Of a stretch of 57,653 nt of DNA, positions 44,112 to 52,052 are shown in pieces (positions within the stretch are counted from its first letter, which is position 1; every line of letters starts with the position of its first letter). Location: positions 1-57,653 of the forward strand of contig NZ_CALJON010000009.1 in assembly GCF_937981445.1 (NCBI RefSeq), given 5' to 3'. The notes under the pieces are model-generated. The model saw only the letters and a list, made by a program, of their open reading frames with translations, ran no database searches and had not been told where the DNA came from. Origin of the DNA: an uncultured Veillonella sp. (GTDB lineage Bacteria; Bacillota; Negativicutes; Veillonellales; Veillonellaceae). The translations under genes and the position numbers were made by a program.

Positions 44112-46182
44112 AATAATCCCCCTTCACTAGTGGGCGCAGCTTAATCTCTACTTGCCCGGCTTTCACTGTAGAATTCACATAGCAAAGCCAATCATCGCTG
44201 GTATGAGGATAGTCTAAATTCTCTGCAAAGCTATGCCAACGTGTTTCCTCACGAGCGCCTAAATGAGCAATTAACACTAAGCATACAGTCAAGCGCTCCT
44301 TAAGTTCGTAAATGTACATAAGCTCTTGCATCGTAGTGGCTTGTAATTGAGGCACCAATTGCTCAATCTCTTCAATCCGTTGTTTCGCTCTTGCCAATTG
44401 TTTACTATTAAAGCGATAATAAGCGCCAATGCCACCAGCATAACTATCCATAGCACGTTGCATGGCTTCTTCTAATTGCTCGGTTGTAAAGAATGGAGTC
44501 GCTGTTGAGGCACCTGATTGATTGGTTTCTCCTAATCGGTTAGGTGCCGCCTTTTGCTCACTTGTCCCTATATGTAAAAATCGTTCGTATTCCTCCATTT
44601 TAGCCTGTGCTTGTGCTAATACCTTAGCACTTGTCTTAACACCACCTAAAACAAGCTTACCATGGCTAGATGCTAACACTGTATTGGTATGGCCAGATGC
44701 TAACGCTGTATTGGTATGGTCAAATGCTAACGCTGTATTAGTATTGTCAGCTGCAGCCTCTGTATGGGCTCCTACTGCGTCCTTACCTCGCCCTAATTGC
44801 TCATGAATTCGTTTCGCAATGGCAAGACCTGCAATTTCACCTTCTGCTAAAGCACCAGTTACATATTTTTGAGGACAACCACCAGCTACATCGCCCGCTG
44901 CATAAAGATTGTGAATCGTGGTTTCACGGTTCGTATCTACCCAATAGCCACTCGCCGTATGGCCGCCTACAATATAGGGCTCCGTTCCTTCAATCTCAAC
45001 ATTTTGATCCTTTGGTCCATACCCCGATTCAAGCCATTTTAAAGTTTGACCAGGCGCCATATTCAAATAGGCTTTTAAAAGGTCCATGTTTTGCTCACTT
45101 GTAATGCCTTCCGTAGCTAAATAACAAGGCCCTCGTCCATCTAATGTTTCTTTCACCGTACCATACACACGCTGCGAAGTAGTGAGTCCATATTTTGTTT
45201 CATATACATCCCCATCTGCATTCACTTGTTTAGCCCCTACCCCTTGAGCAATGGTACCCGTTGGAGCAATGGTGTCTTTACAACGTAGGGCAATAAAGCG
45301 CATTTCAAAAGTAGTCATTTCAGCGCCTGCATTGATACCCATGGCAAATCCAGCGCCCGTATTAAATGGTGAGTACCACATTTTATGACGGGAAAATCCT
45401 GGATTATTTGGTCGGTATAAACCCGCGGCGCCACCGGTGGCACAGATTACATAGGGTGCATAAATTTCATAGGCTACGCCATCACGCATAGAAAATCCTA
45501 CGGCCCCTTTGATCGTGCCATCTTCTACTAAATAGTCAGTCATGACTACATGCTCTAAAATATCTACATTATCTAAAGCCTGAGTGGCTTCGGCCAACAA
45601 TGGTTTAATATTCTCCCCATTGATTTTTATATTCCGATTACCCCGTGCCATATACTCGCCCTGCTCATCTTTTAAAATAACAAGGCCCAACTCTTCGAGG
45701 ACTTTTGTCACGCCATTTAAACGCTCACTCATAGTCAAGAGCAAATCATGCCGTACAATGCCCGCCGCATCTTTAGTGGCATAGTCTACATAATCTTGAG
45801 GCTTACGACCTTTTACAATATATGCGTTGAGTGCATTTACGCCCGCTGCCAAACAACCACTGCGACGAATCGCCGCCTTTTCAGCAATAACTATATGCGC
45901 ATCACAGGTTTTGCGAAGCGTTAAGGCAGCGTAACAACCGGCTGTACCACCACCAATAATGAGCACATCCGTATCAATCCGTTTTCGTTCTAATGGCATT
46001 TGCGCTACCACCTTTTTTACGGTTGCCTTTCTTGCTGCTATTGTTTGTGCCATTGTTTTTGACCCTATTTCTGTTTGTTCTATGTTATCTTGATTTATTT
46101 TGTTCTGTTCCATTTTCTTTTGGCCTAATGATGCTTGTTTTAGTGACTTTTGACCTAATACATCGCGCTCCACTGAATCCAT
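44095..46182 (-). CDS. aprA: Adenylylsulfate reductase alpha subunit-like flavoprotein (AprA)
   Basis: From the ATG at 46182 (GAGGAGG upstream) it has 695 residues; the GTG at 46218 lacks such a site. A Gln/Lys-rich extension of about 55 residues precedes the FAD domain (TDVLIIGGGTAGCYAALTL). Fumarate-reductase-family features follow: RRSGCLAAGVNALN, ATGGAAGLYRPN, MRFIALRCKD and GGHTASGYWVDTNRETTIHNLYAAGDVAGG. AprA reduces APS to sulfite and AMP. A 27-base tandem repeat (44670-44750) adds HTNTALASG units in a variable linker near residue 480-510. Neighbouring cysDN, aprB and sulfate uptake genes make the assignment firm. Confidence 0.88.
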   Translation of the reverse strand: MDSVERDVLGQKSLKQASLGQKKMEQNKINQDNIEQTEIGSKTMAQTIAARKATVKKVVAQMPLERKRIDTDVLIIGGGTAGCYAALTLRKTCDAHIVIAEKAAIRRSGCLAAGVNALNAYIVKGRKPQDYVDYATKDAAGIVRHDLLLTMSERLNGVTKVLEELGLVILKDEQGEYMARGNRNIKINGENIKPLLAEATQALDNVDILEHVVMTDYLVEDGTIKGAVGFSMRDGVAYEIYAPYVICATGGAAGLYRPNNPGFSRHKMWYSPFNTGAGFAMGINAGAEMTTFEMRFIALRCKDTIAPTGTIAQGVGAKQVNADGDVYETKYGLTTSQRVYGTVKETLDGRGPCYLATEGITSEQNMDLLKAYLNMAPGQTLKWLESGYGPKDQNVEIEGTEPYIVGGHTASGYWVDTNRETTIHNLYAAGDVAGGCPQKYVTGALAEGEIAGLAIAKRIHEQLGRGKDAVGAHTEAAADNTNTALAFDHTNTALASGHTNTVLASSHGKLVLGGVKTSAKVLAQAQAKMEEYERFLHIGTSEQKAAPNRLGETNQSGASTATPFFTTEQLEEAMQRAMDSYAGGIGAYYRFNSKQLARAKQRIEEIEQLVPQLQATTMQELMYIYELKERLTVCLVLIAHLGAREETRWHSFAENLDYPHTSDDWLCYVNSTVKAGQVEIKLRPLVKGDYYEHQN
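44670..44750 (-). repeat. 27-bp coding tandem repeat in aprA, three copies
   Basis: Units at 44670-44696, 44697-44723 and 44724-44750 share ATGCTAACRCTGTATTRGTATKG (plus strand) and encode HTNTALAS-like nonapeptides. The frame is kept. The insert lies between the FAD-binding and C-terminal helical parts of AprA. Confidence 0.8.
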
Positions 46183-46251
46183 AGAAACCTCCTCTGTGCC
46201 ATGTACGATATGACGCACGATATCACGTGCGATAGTAACTCATGTACGGTA

Positions 46252-47325
46252 CTAAATATAGAAAACGGGTCCCGTTTCTAAGGCCTTATTCTTAGCAATA
46301 TGAACATCCGTATAGCTACATAAAAATAGGCGATAAATTAAAACTTGTACCTCTTCTCCCACTTGAAACGAATTGGCTTCAATAGGATGGTCCGCTTCAA
46401 TTACATGGTCCCCAATTTTAATACGCATAGTCAATCGTGTGCCTCGAAATGTGACTGCTTCAATAATGCCCTTTTCAACAGCACTTCGATTATCATGCTC
46501 CGCATCAGCTTTATAAACAGATACAAACTCTGGACGAATCACCGCCCAATCAAAGGTCTTTTCTTTCTCAAAACCTTTTAATGTTTCATATTGCATAATC
46601 ACACTAGCCTTACCCATAAAGGCTGCTACAAATGGTGTAGCGGGCTCTCCATAAATGGATTCTGGCGTCCCAAACTGCTCAATCCGTCCTGTATTAGTAA
46701 CAATAATGCGATCGGCTAACTCTACCGCTTCTTCTTGATCATGAGTTACAAAAATACTAGTAATCCCGGATTTTTTAATGGTGTCCTTTAGCCATTGACG
46801 AAGTTCTAATTTTACTTTCGCATCAATGGCGGCAAAAGGTTCATCTAATAATAATACCTTTGGTCGCGGTGCCAATGCTCTTGCAAAAGCTACCCGTTGC
46901 CGCTGACCACCAGATAATTCACCAGGATACCGCTCAGCTAAATCAGCTAAACCAATTAACTCCAATAGCTCGGTTACACGCTCTTTAATCTGAGCTGGCT
47001 GCGTATTCTGTACTTCAAGACCAAATGCAATATTATCAAATACAGTCATATGTCGAAACAAAGCATAATTTTGAAACACAAAACCAATGCCACGCTTAGC
47101 TGGTGCAATTTGATTCACCCTCTGCCCAGCAATATATATATCGCCCGAATCAGGATGCTCAAGGCCAGCTAACATGCGGAGAATCGTCGTTTTTCCACTG
47201 CCGCTAGGACCTAATAAAGCAATAATTTCGCCATCCTCTATTTTAAAATTAACATCTTTAGAGGCTTCAAAATTACCATATGACTTAAAAACCTGATTCA
47301 TTTCTACGGCTTGGACTGTACTCAT
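46252..47325 (-). CDS. cysA: Sulfate/thiosulfate ABC transporter ATP-binding protein
   Basis: This 357-residue ABC ATPase has Walker A GPSGSGKTT near residue 36, Q-loop FQNYALFRHMTVFDNIAFGL, signature LSGGQRQRVAFARALAPRP, Walker B VLLLDEPFAAID and switch VTHDQEEA. The C-terminal third is a TOBE-like domain. It energises the CysT-CysW permease. AAGAGGTGAT precedes the ATG. The order cysP-T-W-A and the downstream sulfate-activating genes identify the substrate as sulfate. Confidence 0.93.
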   Translation of the reverse strand: MSTVQAVEMNQVFKSYGNFEASKDVNFKIEDGEIIALLGPSGSGKTTILRMLAGLEHPDSGDIYIAGQRVNQIAPAKRGIGFVFQNYALFRHMTVFDNIAFGLEVQNTQPAQIKERVTELLELIGLADLAERYPGELSGGQRQRVAFARALAPRPKVLLLDEPFAAIDAKVKLELRQWLKDTIKKSGITSIFVTHDQEEAVELADRIIVTNTGRIEQFGTPESIYGEPATPFVAAFMGKASVIMQYETLKGFEKEKTFDWAVIRPEFVSVYKADAEHDNRSAVEKGIIEAVTFRGTRLTMRIKIGDHVIEADHPIEANSFQVGEEVQVLIYRLFLCSYTDVHIAKNKALETGPVFYI

Positions 47326-47482
47326 CCAATCACCTCTTTTTCTCTCTTACTATCTCCATATCTACACGGTTAATAATGGTACAGCTATTAATACAGCGCC
47401 TATCTTTCATGTCCCACTGCTCAATCGGTGTACCATGTACTTATAACTGTTCCATTCGCTTAAGCTCTATCATATCCTTATA

Positions 47483-48346
47483 TCATTTACTTCTACTATG
47501 TCCCATTTTATGCTCCACATAGGCTCGAAGGAGCAATAAGCAAATAGATAAAAAGACCAATAATGACGAGGCTGCAAATGCAGCAGTTACACTATCATTA
47601 GTAGCTGATAAGTACAATGCATCAATTTCTAAAGGCAGTGTAAACGTACTTCCCCGCGCTTTTGATAAGGCACTAACGGCACCAAATTCCCCCAATGCAC
47701 GAGCAGAGCAAAGCAATACACCATATAAAAATCCCCATTTTATCTGAGGAAATGTAATCTTCCAAAACACCGTAAAGCCAGAGGCCCCCATGAGAACAGC
47801 AGCTTCCTCTTCTTCACGACCATGAGTATGCATAACCGCAATCACTTCGCGAAACACAAAGGGTAGTGTAACGAAAATCGTAGCCAATAACACCCCTGGA
47901 ATGGCAAAAACAACACGCCAATGGGTGCCCAGCCATTGATTTATGGTATCTAAGATTTCATACCCCCAACCAATGCGACCAAACACCATAATAAAGGCTA
48001 ACCCTGCAATAACCGGGGATACCGAAAATGGCACATCAATGAGTGTCATTAGAACTTGCTTCCCTTTAAAATCAAATTTGCCAATGGCATAGGCCGCACA
48101 GAGCCCAAAAACACTACTCACTATAACGGCCACTAAAGCCGCCCCTAAGGTCAATCCTAAAGCATGTAGAACATACTTAGTTGTTATAGCCTTTATAAAA
48201 AAGGCTATACCTTGTTGGAAGGAACTAAGCAAAACCGTCATCAAAGGAAGCACTAACATAAAACATACGAACAATGCGCCTAAAGTGATAAGCGTATATT
48301 CAACCAACTTGGACTCTTTAGTTCCTTGTAAATTAGGATTTGCCAT
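47483..48346 (-). CDS. cysW: Sulfate ABC transporter permease CysW
   Basis: This 287-residue inner-membrane permease has six hydrophobic segments and the EAA-type coupling motif near residue 190 (EEEEAAVLMGASGFTVFWKITFPQIKWG). Family-typical PLEIDALYLSATNDSVTAAFAASSLLVFL is in the C-terminal part. It pairs with CysT. The ATG lies one base after the cysT stop, with AGGAGG inside the cysT coding end. Confidence 0.92.
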   Translation of the reverse strand: MANPNLQGTKESKLVEYTLITLGALFVCFMLVLPLMTVLLSSFQQGIAFFIKAITTKYVLHALGLTLGAALVAVIVSSVFGLCAAYAIGKFDFKGKQVLMTLIDVPFSVSPVIAGLAFIMVFGRIGWGYEILDTINQWLGTHWRVVFAIPGVLLATIFVTLPFVFREVIAVMHTHGREEEEAAVLMGASGFTVFWKITFPQIKWGFLYGVLLCSARALGEFGAVSALSKARGSTFTLPLEIDALYLSATNDSVTAAFAASSLLVFLSICLLLLRAYVEHKMGHSRSK

Positions 48347-48347
48347 A

Positions 48348-49187
48348 CTATCTACCTCCTACGCGTTTTGCTTGTCTAAGCTGCAATAAATTAATGCTAA
48401 GCAAAATCATAAACGCCATAATCAGTAATAACACGGCCATAACCGTAGCCCCTTCATAATCAATGTAATTTAATTTCTGCATAATCACATAGGATACAAC
48501 CTGTGTCTGTGCTTTGGCACTATTGCCAGAAATATAAATAACACTGCCATATTCACCAATACCTCTAGCAAAGGCTAAGGCAAAACCGGATAAGCCAGCA
48601 GGCAATATTTCAGGTAAAATAATCCGTCTAAAAATAGTAAAGCGACTCGCTCCTAATACGGCGCCGGCCTCTTCAAAAGAGCCGTCTAATTTAGACAATA
48701 CGGGCTCTACAGCACGCACTACAAAAGGTATGCCTACAAATACTAAAGCAATAATAATGCCCATTTTTGTATAAATAAGGGAAATACCTAATTTAGCTAG
48801 GCTCGCCCCCATAAGACCAGAATCAGAATACAGTTTAGATAGTGTAATCCCTGCTACTGCCGTAGGCAACGCAAAAGGCAATTCAATTAAACTATCAATA
48901 ATCCGCCGTCCTGGAAACTCATAGCGCACTAAAATCCAAGCTAATATACAACCAAATACTAAATTAATCCCCGCGGCCACTAAGGCGGTGGAAATACTGG
49001 TCATAAATGCATGAAATACAGTTGGTTTAGCTAAGATCTGCCACATCTGCTCCAGTGGAACCTGTATGGCTAAACCAAAAATAGTTCCCATGGGTAATAA
49101 TATAATTAAAGATAGAATGCTAATGGTTATTCCCATGGTAAGTCCGAAGCCAGGTAATAAACGTGGCCCCTTTTGTCTCTCTCTCAT
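48348..49187 (-). CDS. cysT: Sulfate ABC transporter permease CysT (CysU)
   Basis: From the ATG at 49187 (AGGAGGG five to six bases upstream) it has 279 residues; the longer frame to 49286 would overlap cysP and has no ribosome site. It shows six transmembrane segments, the PTAVAGITLSKLYSDSGLMG segment typical of CysT, and the EAA loop SFEEAGAVLGASRFTIFRRIILPEILPAG. ARGIGEYGSVIYISGN is near the end. It forms the channel with CysW. Confidence 0.92.
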   Translation of the reverse strand: MRERQKGPRLLPGFGLTMGITISILSLIILLPMGTIFGLAIQVPLEQMWQILAKPTVFHAFMTSISTALVAAGINLVFGCILAWILVRYEFPGRRIIDSLIELPFALPTAVAGITLSKLYSDSGLMGASLAKLGISLIYTKMGIIIALVFVGIPFVVRAVEPVLSKLDGSFEEAGAVLGASRFTIFRRIILPEILPAGLSGFALAFARGIGEYGSVIYISGNSAKAQTQVVSYVIMQKLNYIDYEGATVMAVLLLIMAFMILLSINLLQLRQAKRVGGR

Positions 49188-49206
49188 AGGCCCTCCTACT
49201 AAGCTC

Positions 49207-50229
49207 TTACTGCTCTCGCAGTGTATCAAATACAGCCCCATCTTCAAAGAAGCGTTCATACGCTTTAGTCCAGCCACCAAAATCACGAATCGTTACCATA
49301 CGACTGGGTGTGGGGTATTGATTAGCTACTTCCTTCATAACTTCAGGATTAGTAGGCCTAAACCCATATTTTGCAATTAAGCGTTGACTTTTCACATCAT
49401 ATAGATAGGTCAAATATTCCTTTGCAATGTCATAGGTGCCACGCTTCTTAGCCAATTCAGCCACTAAAGCTACGCTTGGCTCTGCTACAATGGACACACT
49501 AGGAATTACAATTTCATACGCCCCTGGATGATTGTTCATACTTTGAATGGCTTCATTCTCCCACGCAATGAGCACATCCCCTTGCTTATTCTCCACAAAT
49601 GTTGTGGTAGCCCCTCTCGCACCAGCATCCATGACAGTCACATGATTATAAAATTCTTTTACATACCGTTCCCCAGCTGCTTCATTCCATTCAGGGCCAC
49701 TGCCATACGCATAGGCAGCTAAAAATATCCACGCTGCCCCACCACTACTCTTAGGGTCAGGAGCAATCAACCGTACACCGGGCTTAATCAAATCGCCCCA
49801 ATCTGAAATCCCCAAAGGATTCCCTTTTCTCACTAAAAAGACAATCGTTGAAGTATAGGGAGCGGAATAATTAGGTAATTCATTCTCCCAGTTAGGGTTT
49901 AATAAATGAACCTTTTGTAATAAATTGACATCCTGTGCCAATGCCAATGTCACCACATCCGCATCAAAGCCTTCTACCACAGCACGAGCTTGGTTACTAG
50001 AGCCTCCATGGGATTGATGGACAACTACATCTTGTCCTGTCTTGGCCTTATAATACGACTCAAAATCCGCATTATAGGCTTCGTAAAATTCTCTCGTCGG
50101 ATCATAGGACACATTAATAATCTCTTTTGCCTGACTCTCCGATGAAGGGCCTGCCATATGATATAATCCGCCTAGTGCTGCCCCCACAACAACTAAGGCA
50201 ATGAGTATAATCCTTCTCTTTTTCTGCAC
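49207..50229 (-). CDS. cysP: Sulfate-binding protein (CysP/Sbp)
   Basis: This 340-residue exported solute-binding protein has a signal peptide in residues 1-20 (KKRRIILIALVVVGAALGG), without a lipobox Cys. The family motifs VSYDPTREFYEAYNADFESYYK, HGGSSNQARAVVEGFDADVVTLALA and PDPKSSGGAAWIFLAAYAYG are the sulfate-coordinating regions. Translation starts at a GTG with GAGGTGAT upstream. It is the first gene of the sulfate operon (cysP-T-W-A-aprA-aprB-cysD-cysN). Confidence 0.93.
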   Translation of the reverse strand: MQKKRRIILIALVVVGAALGGLYHMAGPSSESQAKEIINVSYDPTREFYEAYNADFESYYKAKTGQDVVVHQSHGGSSNQARAVVEGFDADVVTLALAQDVNLLQKVHLLNPNWENELPNYSAPYTSTIVFLVRKGNPLGISDWGDLIKPGVRLIAPDPKSSGGAAWIFLAAYAYGSGPEWNEAAGERYVKEFYNHVTVMDAGARGATTTFVENKQGDVLIAWENEAIQSMNNHPGAYEIVIPSVSIVAEPSVALVAELAKKRGTYDIAKEYLTYLYDVKSQRLIAKYGFRPTNPEVMKEVANQYPTPSRMVTIRDFGGWTKAYERFFEDGAVFDTLREQ

Positions 50230-50681
50230 TGATTATCACCTCAATTACAGCGCTTACATATCTCTTTTTTCTCAAACCAACAATCTCTTGCCTATAAGTC
50301 CTTGTGTAGGAAGTTGTACCTAATCATATAAGACTTTGTATATAGAATTGTCCCCTCACAATTCTAATTTTTAATTCCTATATTTTTAAAAGGAATTTAT
50401 GGCAAAAAAATTGTAAAAACACTTAAAACTGTTTGTTATTTTACGTTTTAAATCATACATTGTCAATAGGATTTATTACATCCTAAAATAAGCCCAAAAG
50501 TATATCTACATTAATAGATTTATTTATTGAGAAATATTTTTATTTACTGATTTTTACAGTTTCAATTCTGATTTTCTACTTTTCCATATGCTATACACAA
50601 AGTTTGAGTAATTATTGGGTAATTATATAATACCTATAGTATATATTATTTATAATAATTAAATACTATTTATAGTCCTTT

Positions 50682-50704
50682 TATATGATAATTATTATCA
50701 TATA
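50682..50704. promoter_or_regulatory. Perfect Fur-box palindrome
   Basis: An 11-1-11 perfect inverted repeat whose core, TGATAATTATTATCA (50686-50700), is exactly the 7-1-7 Fur consensus TGATAAT-N-ATTATCA. A TATAAT hexamer (50701-50706) overlaps its right edge, so bound Fur would block a plus-strand promoter for the gene at 50932. It could also act on the divergent cysP operon. PerR or Zur boxes are similar, so the metal is not settled. Confidence 0.7.
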
Positions 50705-50765
50705 ATTTAGATTGTATAAACCTTATATTATATTCATGTTAACAATGATTTAAAAGAATATGCTA

Positions 50766-50801
50766 TACTAAATACAATACTAAATACAATATTAAATATA
50801 A
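50766..50801. repeat. 12-bp tandem repeat, three copies
   Basis: TACTAAATACAA occurs at 50766-50777 and 50778-50789, and a variant TATTAAATATAA at 50790-50801. A TATACT hexamer overlaps the start, so copy number may affect promoter spacing for the downstream gene. Confidence 0.75.
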
Positions 50802-50931
50802 TCGTACATTTATTAAGTAATAAGAAGCATGACTTTAATCACTCCATAAAAAACTCTTTAAAAAGTCGTCTTTACATAATATGTCTTTAAGTTATACATT
50901 CTTTAGGTACCAAACCTGGAAAGGAGCCCTT

Positions 50932-51915
50932 ATGAAAACTCTTATACAATCGCCTATGGAGCGGACTACAAAAATTCTTATGAAACCACTTACGAACGCT
51001 CTTATGAAACCACTTACGAACGCTCTTATGAATCCATTGGCAAGCTCTCTTATGAAGCCCCTTACAAGCTCTCTTACGAAAGCGATTACAAATAATCTTA
51101 TAAACCCCCTTTCAAATACTCTTATGCACTCATATAGCCGTACTAAAGCATGGCAAACGGCTGCACTTACACTAACCATCACAATGGGTTTAGGCGTGGC
51201 CATGCCCATCCTTACCAATGCTAGTACAGTATACAGTGCTGCCCCCAATTACCGAGCTGTTAATGAACAATTAGCCACTAGCCTATTACAACAATTTCAA
51301 GGAACCTGGTACAATCACCAAGGACAGCCTATGTTAGACATTCAAAATGGCTATATTAACAGCACCCAAGTAACAGGGATTTATAACTATGCGGGGAGTA
51401 AAGCTAAAGGTGATGCGATTCTTCGTTTACAAGAAAAAGCGGGCCCTAAAGATTTAAAATTTAGCTGGTCTATTCGCCATACACCAAAAGACTATATTGT
51501 TGTCAATGATATGACCATGCTTCGCAATGTACCTACGGTTAGTTACAATGAATCCATTGCGGGCGTCCATTTAGGCATGAATGCCTCTGAAGTTAAAGCA
51601 CAGCTTGGCAATCCAAGCCAAATAGGCCGTCTAAACAATCTATACATACTCAAAGGTTGGTATTATGGTGATAAAAAAATCGCCCTCTCCTTTAAGGGCG
51701 ATACAGTGGACGGAATTTACCTCCTAAAAGGAAGTGCCTTACGCTTTAAAAAATCTGGTTTAAATGCAGATAATGCCTTAGCTACTTTTGCTGAAGAGTA
51801 TAATTTTAAAAGTGCCTCCTTACGCCTTGGCACCACCTATCCTATAGGCCAAGATGAGTATATGTATTTCGATGAACAAGGTCGCTTTGTGTGGCTAAAA
51901 AATGAGCCGAATTGA
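50932..51915 (+). CDS. Envelope protein with octapeptide-repeat N-terminus and BamE/SmpA-like C-terminal region
   Basis: From the ATG at 50932 (AAAGGAG upstream; the ATG at 50881 has none) the product has 327 residues. Residues about 16-72 are seven octapeptides (LMKPLTNA, LMKPLTNA, LMNPLASS, LMKPLTSS, LTKAITNN, LINPLSNT, LMHSYSRT) encoded by 24-base units. A hydrophobic segment (AALTLTITMGLGVAMPI) and an Ala-rich cleavage-like site follow, so the repeats would be an extra-long n-region of a signal sequence or a cytoplasmic tail. The exported part has two domains; the second (VHLGMNASEVKAQLGNPSQIGRLNNLYILKGWYYGDKKIALSFKGDTVDGIYLL) resembles SmpA/BamE-type folds. Function unknown. Control by Fur is likely from the upstream box. 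Confidence 0.7.
   Translation: MKTLIQSPMERTTKILMKPLTNALMKPLTNALMNPLASSLMKPLTSSLTKAITNNLINPLSNTLMHSYSRTKAWQTAALTLTITMGLGVAMPILTNASTVYSAAPNYRAVNEQLATSLLQQFQGTWYNHQGQPMLDIQNGYINSTQVTGIYNYAGSKAKGDAILRLQEKAGPKDLKFSWSIRHTPKDYIVVNDMTMLRNVPTVSYNESIAGVHLGMNASEVKAQLGNPSQIGRLNNLYILKGWYYGDKKIALSFKGDTVDGIYLLKGSALRFKKSGLNADNALATFAEEYNFKSASLRLGTTYPIGQDEYMYFDEQGRFVWLKNEPN
50980..51147 (+). repeat. 24-bp coding tandem repeat, about seven copies
   Basis: Units of 24 bases, each containing CTTATGAA or a variant, run from about 50980 to 51147. The first two are almost identical and later ones decay progressively. Most units contain an in-frame ATG, so internal starts are formally possible. Confidence 0.75.
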
Positions 51916-51975
51916 TTAGTCCATAATTTAATATAAATATCCTTCAGTGTAGTTTCATACCTAGTATTAAAATAA

Positions 51976-52041
51976 CCCTCAGTGCAACTCATCTATACAG
52001 CTTTTAATAAAGATGTATAAATGAGGTACTGAGGGCTTTTT
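51976..52041. terminator. Shared terminator between the repeat protein and larA-like gene
   Basis: CCCTCAGT (51976-51983) pairs with ACTGAGGG (52028-52035), with further internal pairing (ACTCATCTATAC with GTATAAATGAGGT). CTTTTTAT follows on the plus strand and TTATTTTAA on the minus strand. Confidence 0.75.
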
Positions 52042-52052
52042 ATACTTCTATA

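Larger units (their letters stand above)
50230..50931. other. 700-bp AT-rich divergent intergenic region between cysP and the repeat protein
   Basis: No gene is seen. It contains an inverted repeat GAATTGT-CCCCTC-ACAATTC at about 50347-50366 on the cysP side, a perfect Fur-box palindrome at 50682-50704, and three 12-base repeats at 50766-50801 on the side of the plus-strand gene. Both divergent promoters must lie here. No SAM or other known riboswitch was recognised ahead of cysP. Confidence 0.55.

Noticed and set aside
50230..50400. Possible SAM or other riboswitch ahead of the sulfate operon
   Set aside because: No conserved riboswitch core was found. Only a small GAATTGT/ACAATTC inverted repeat is present.
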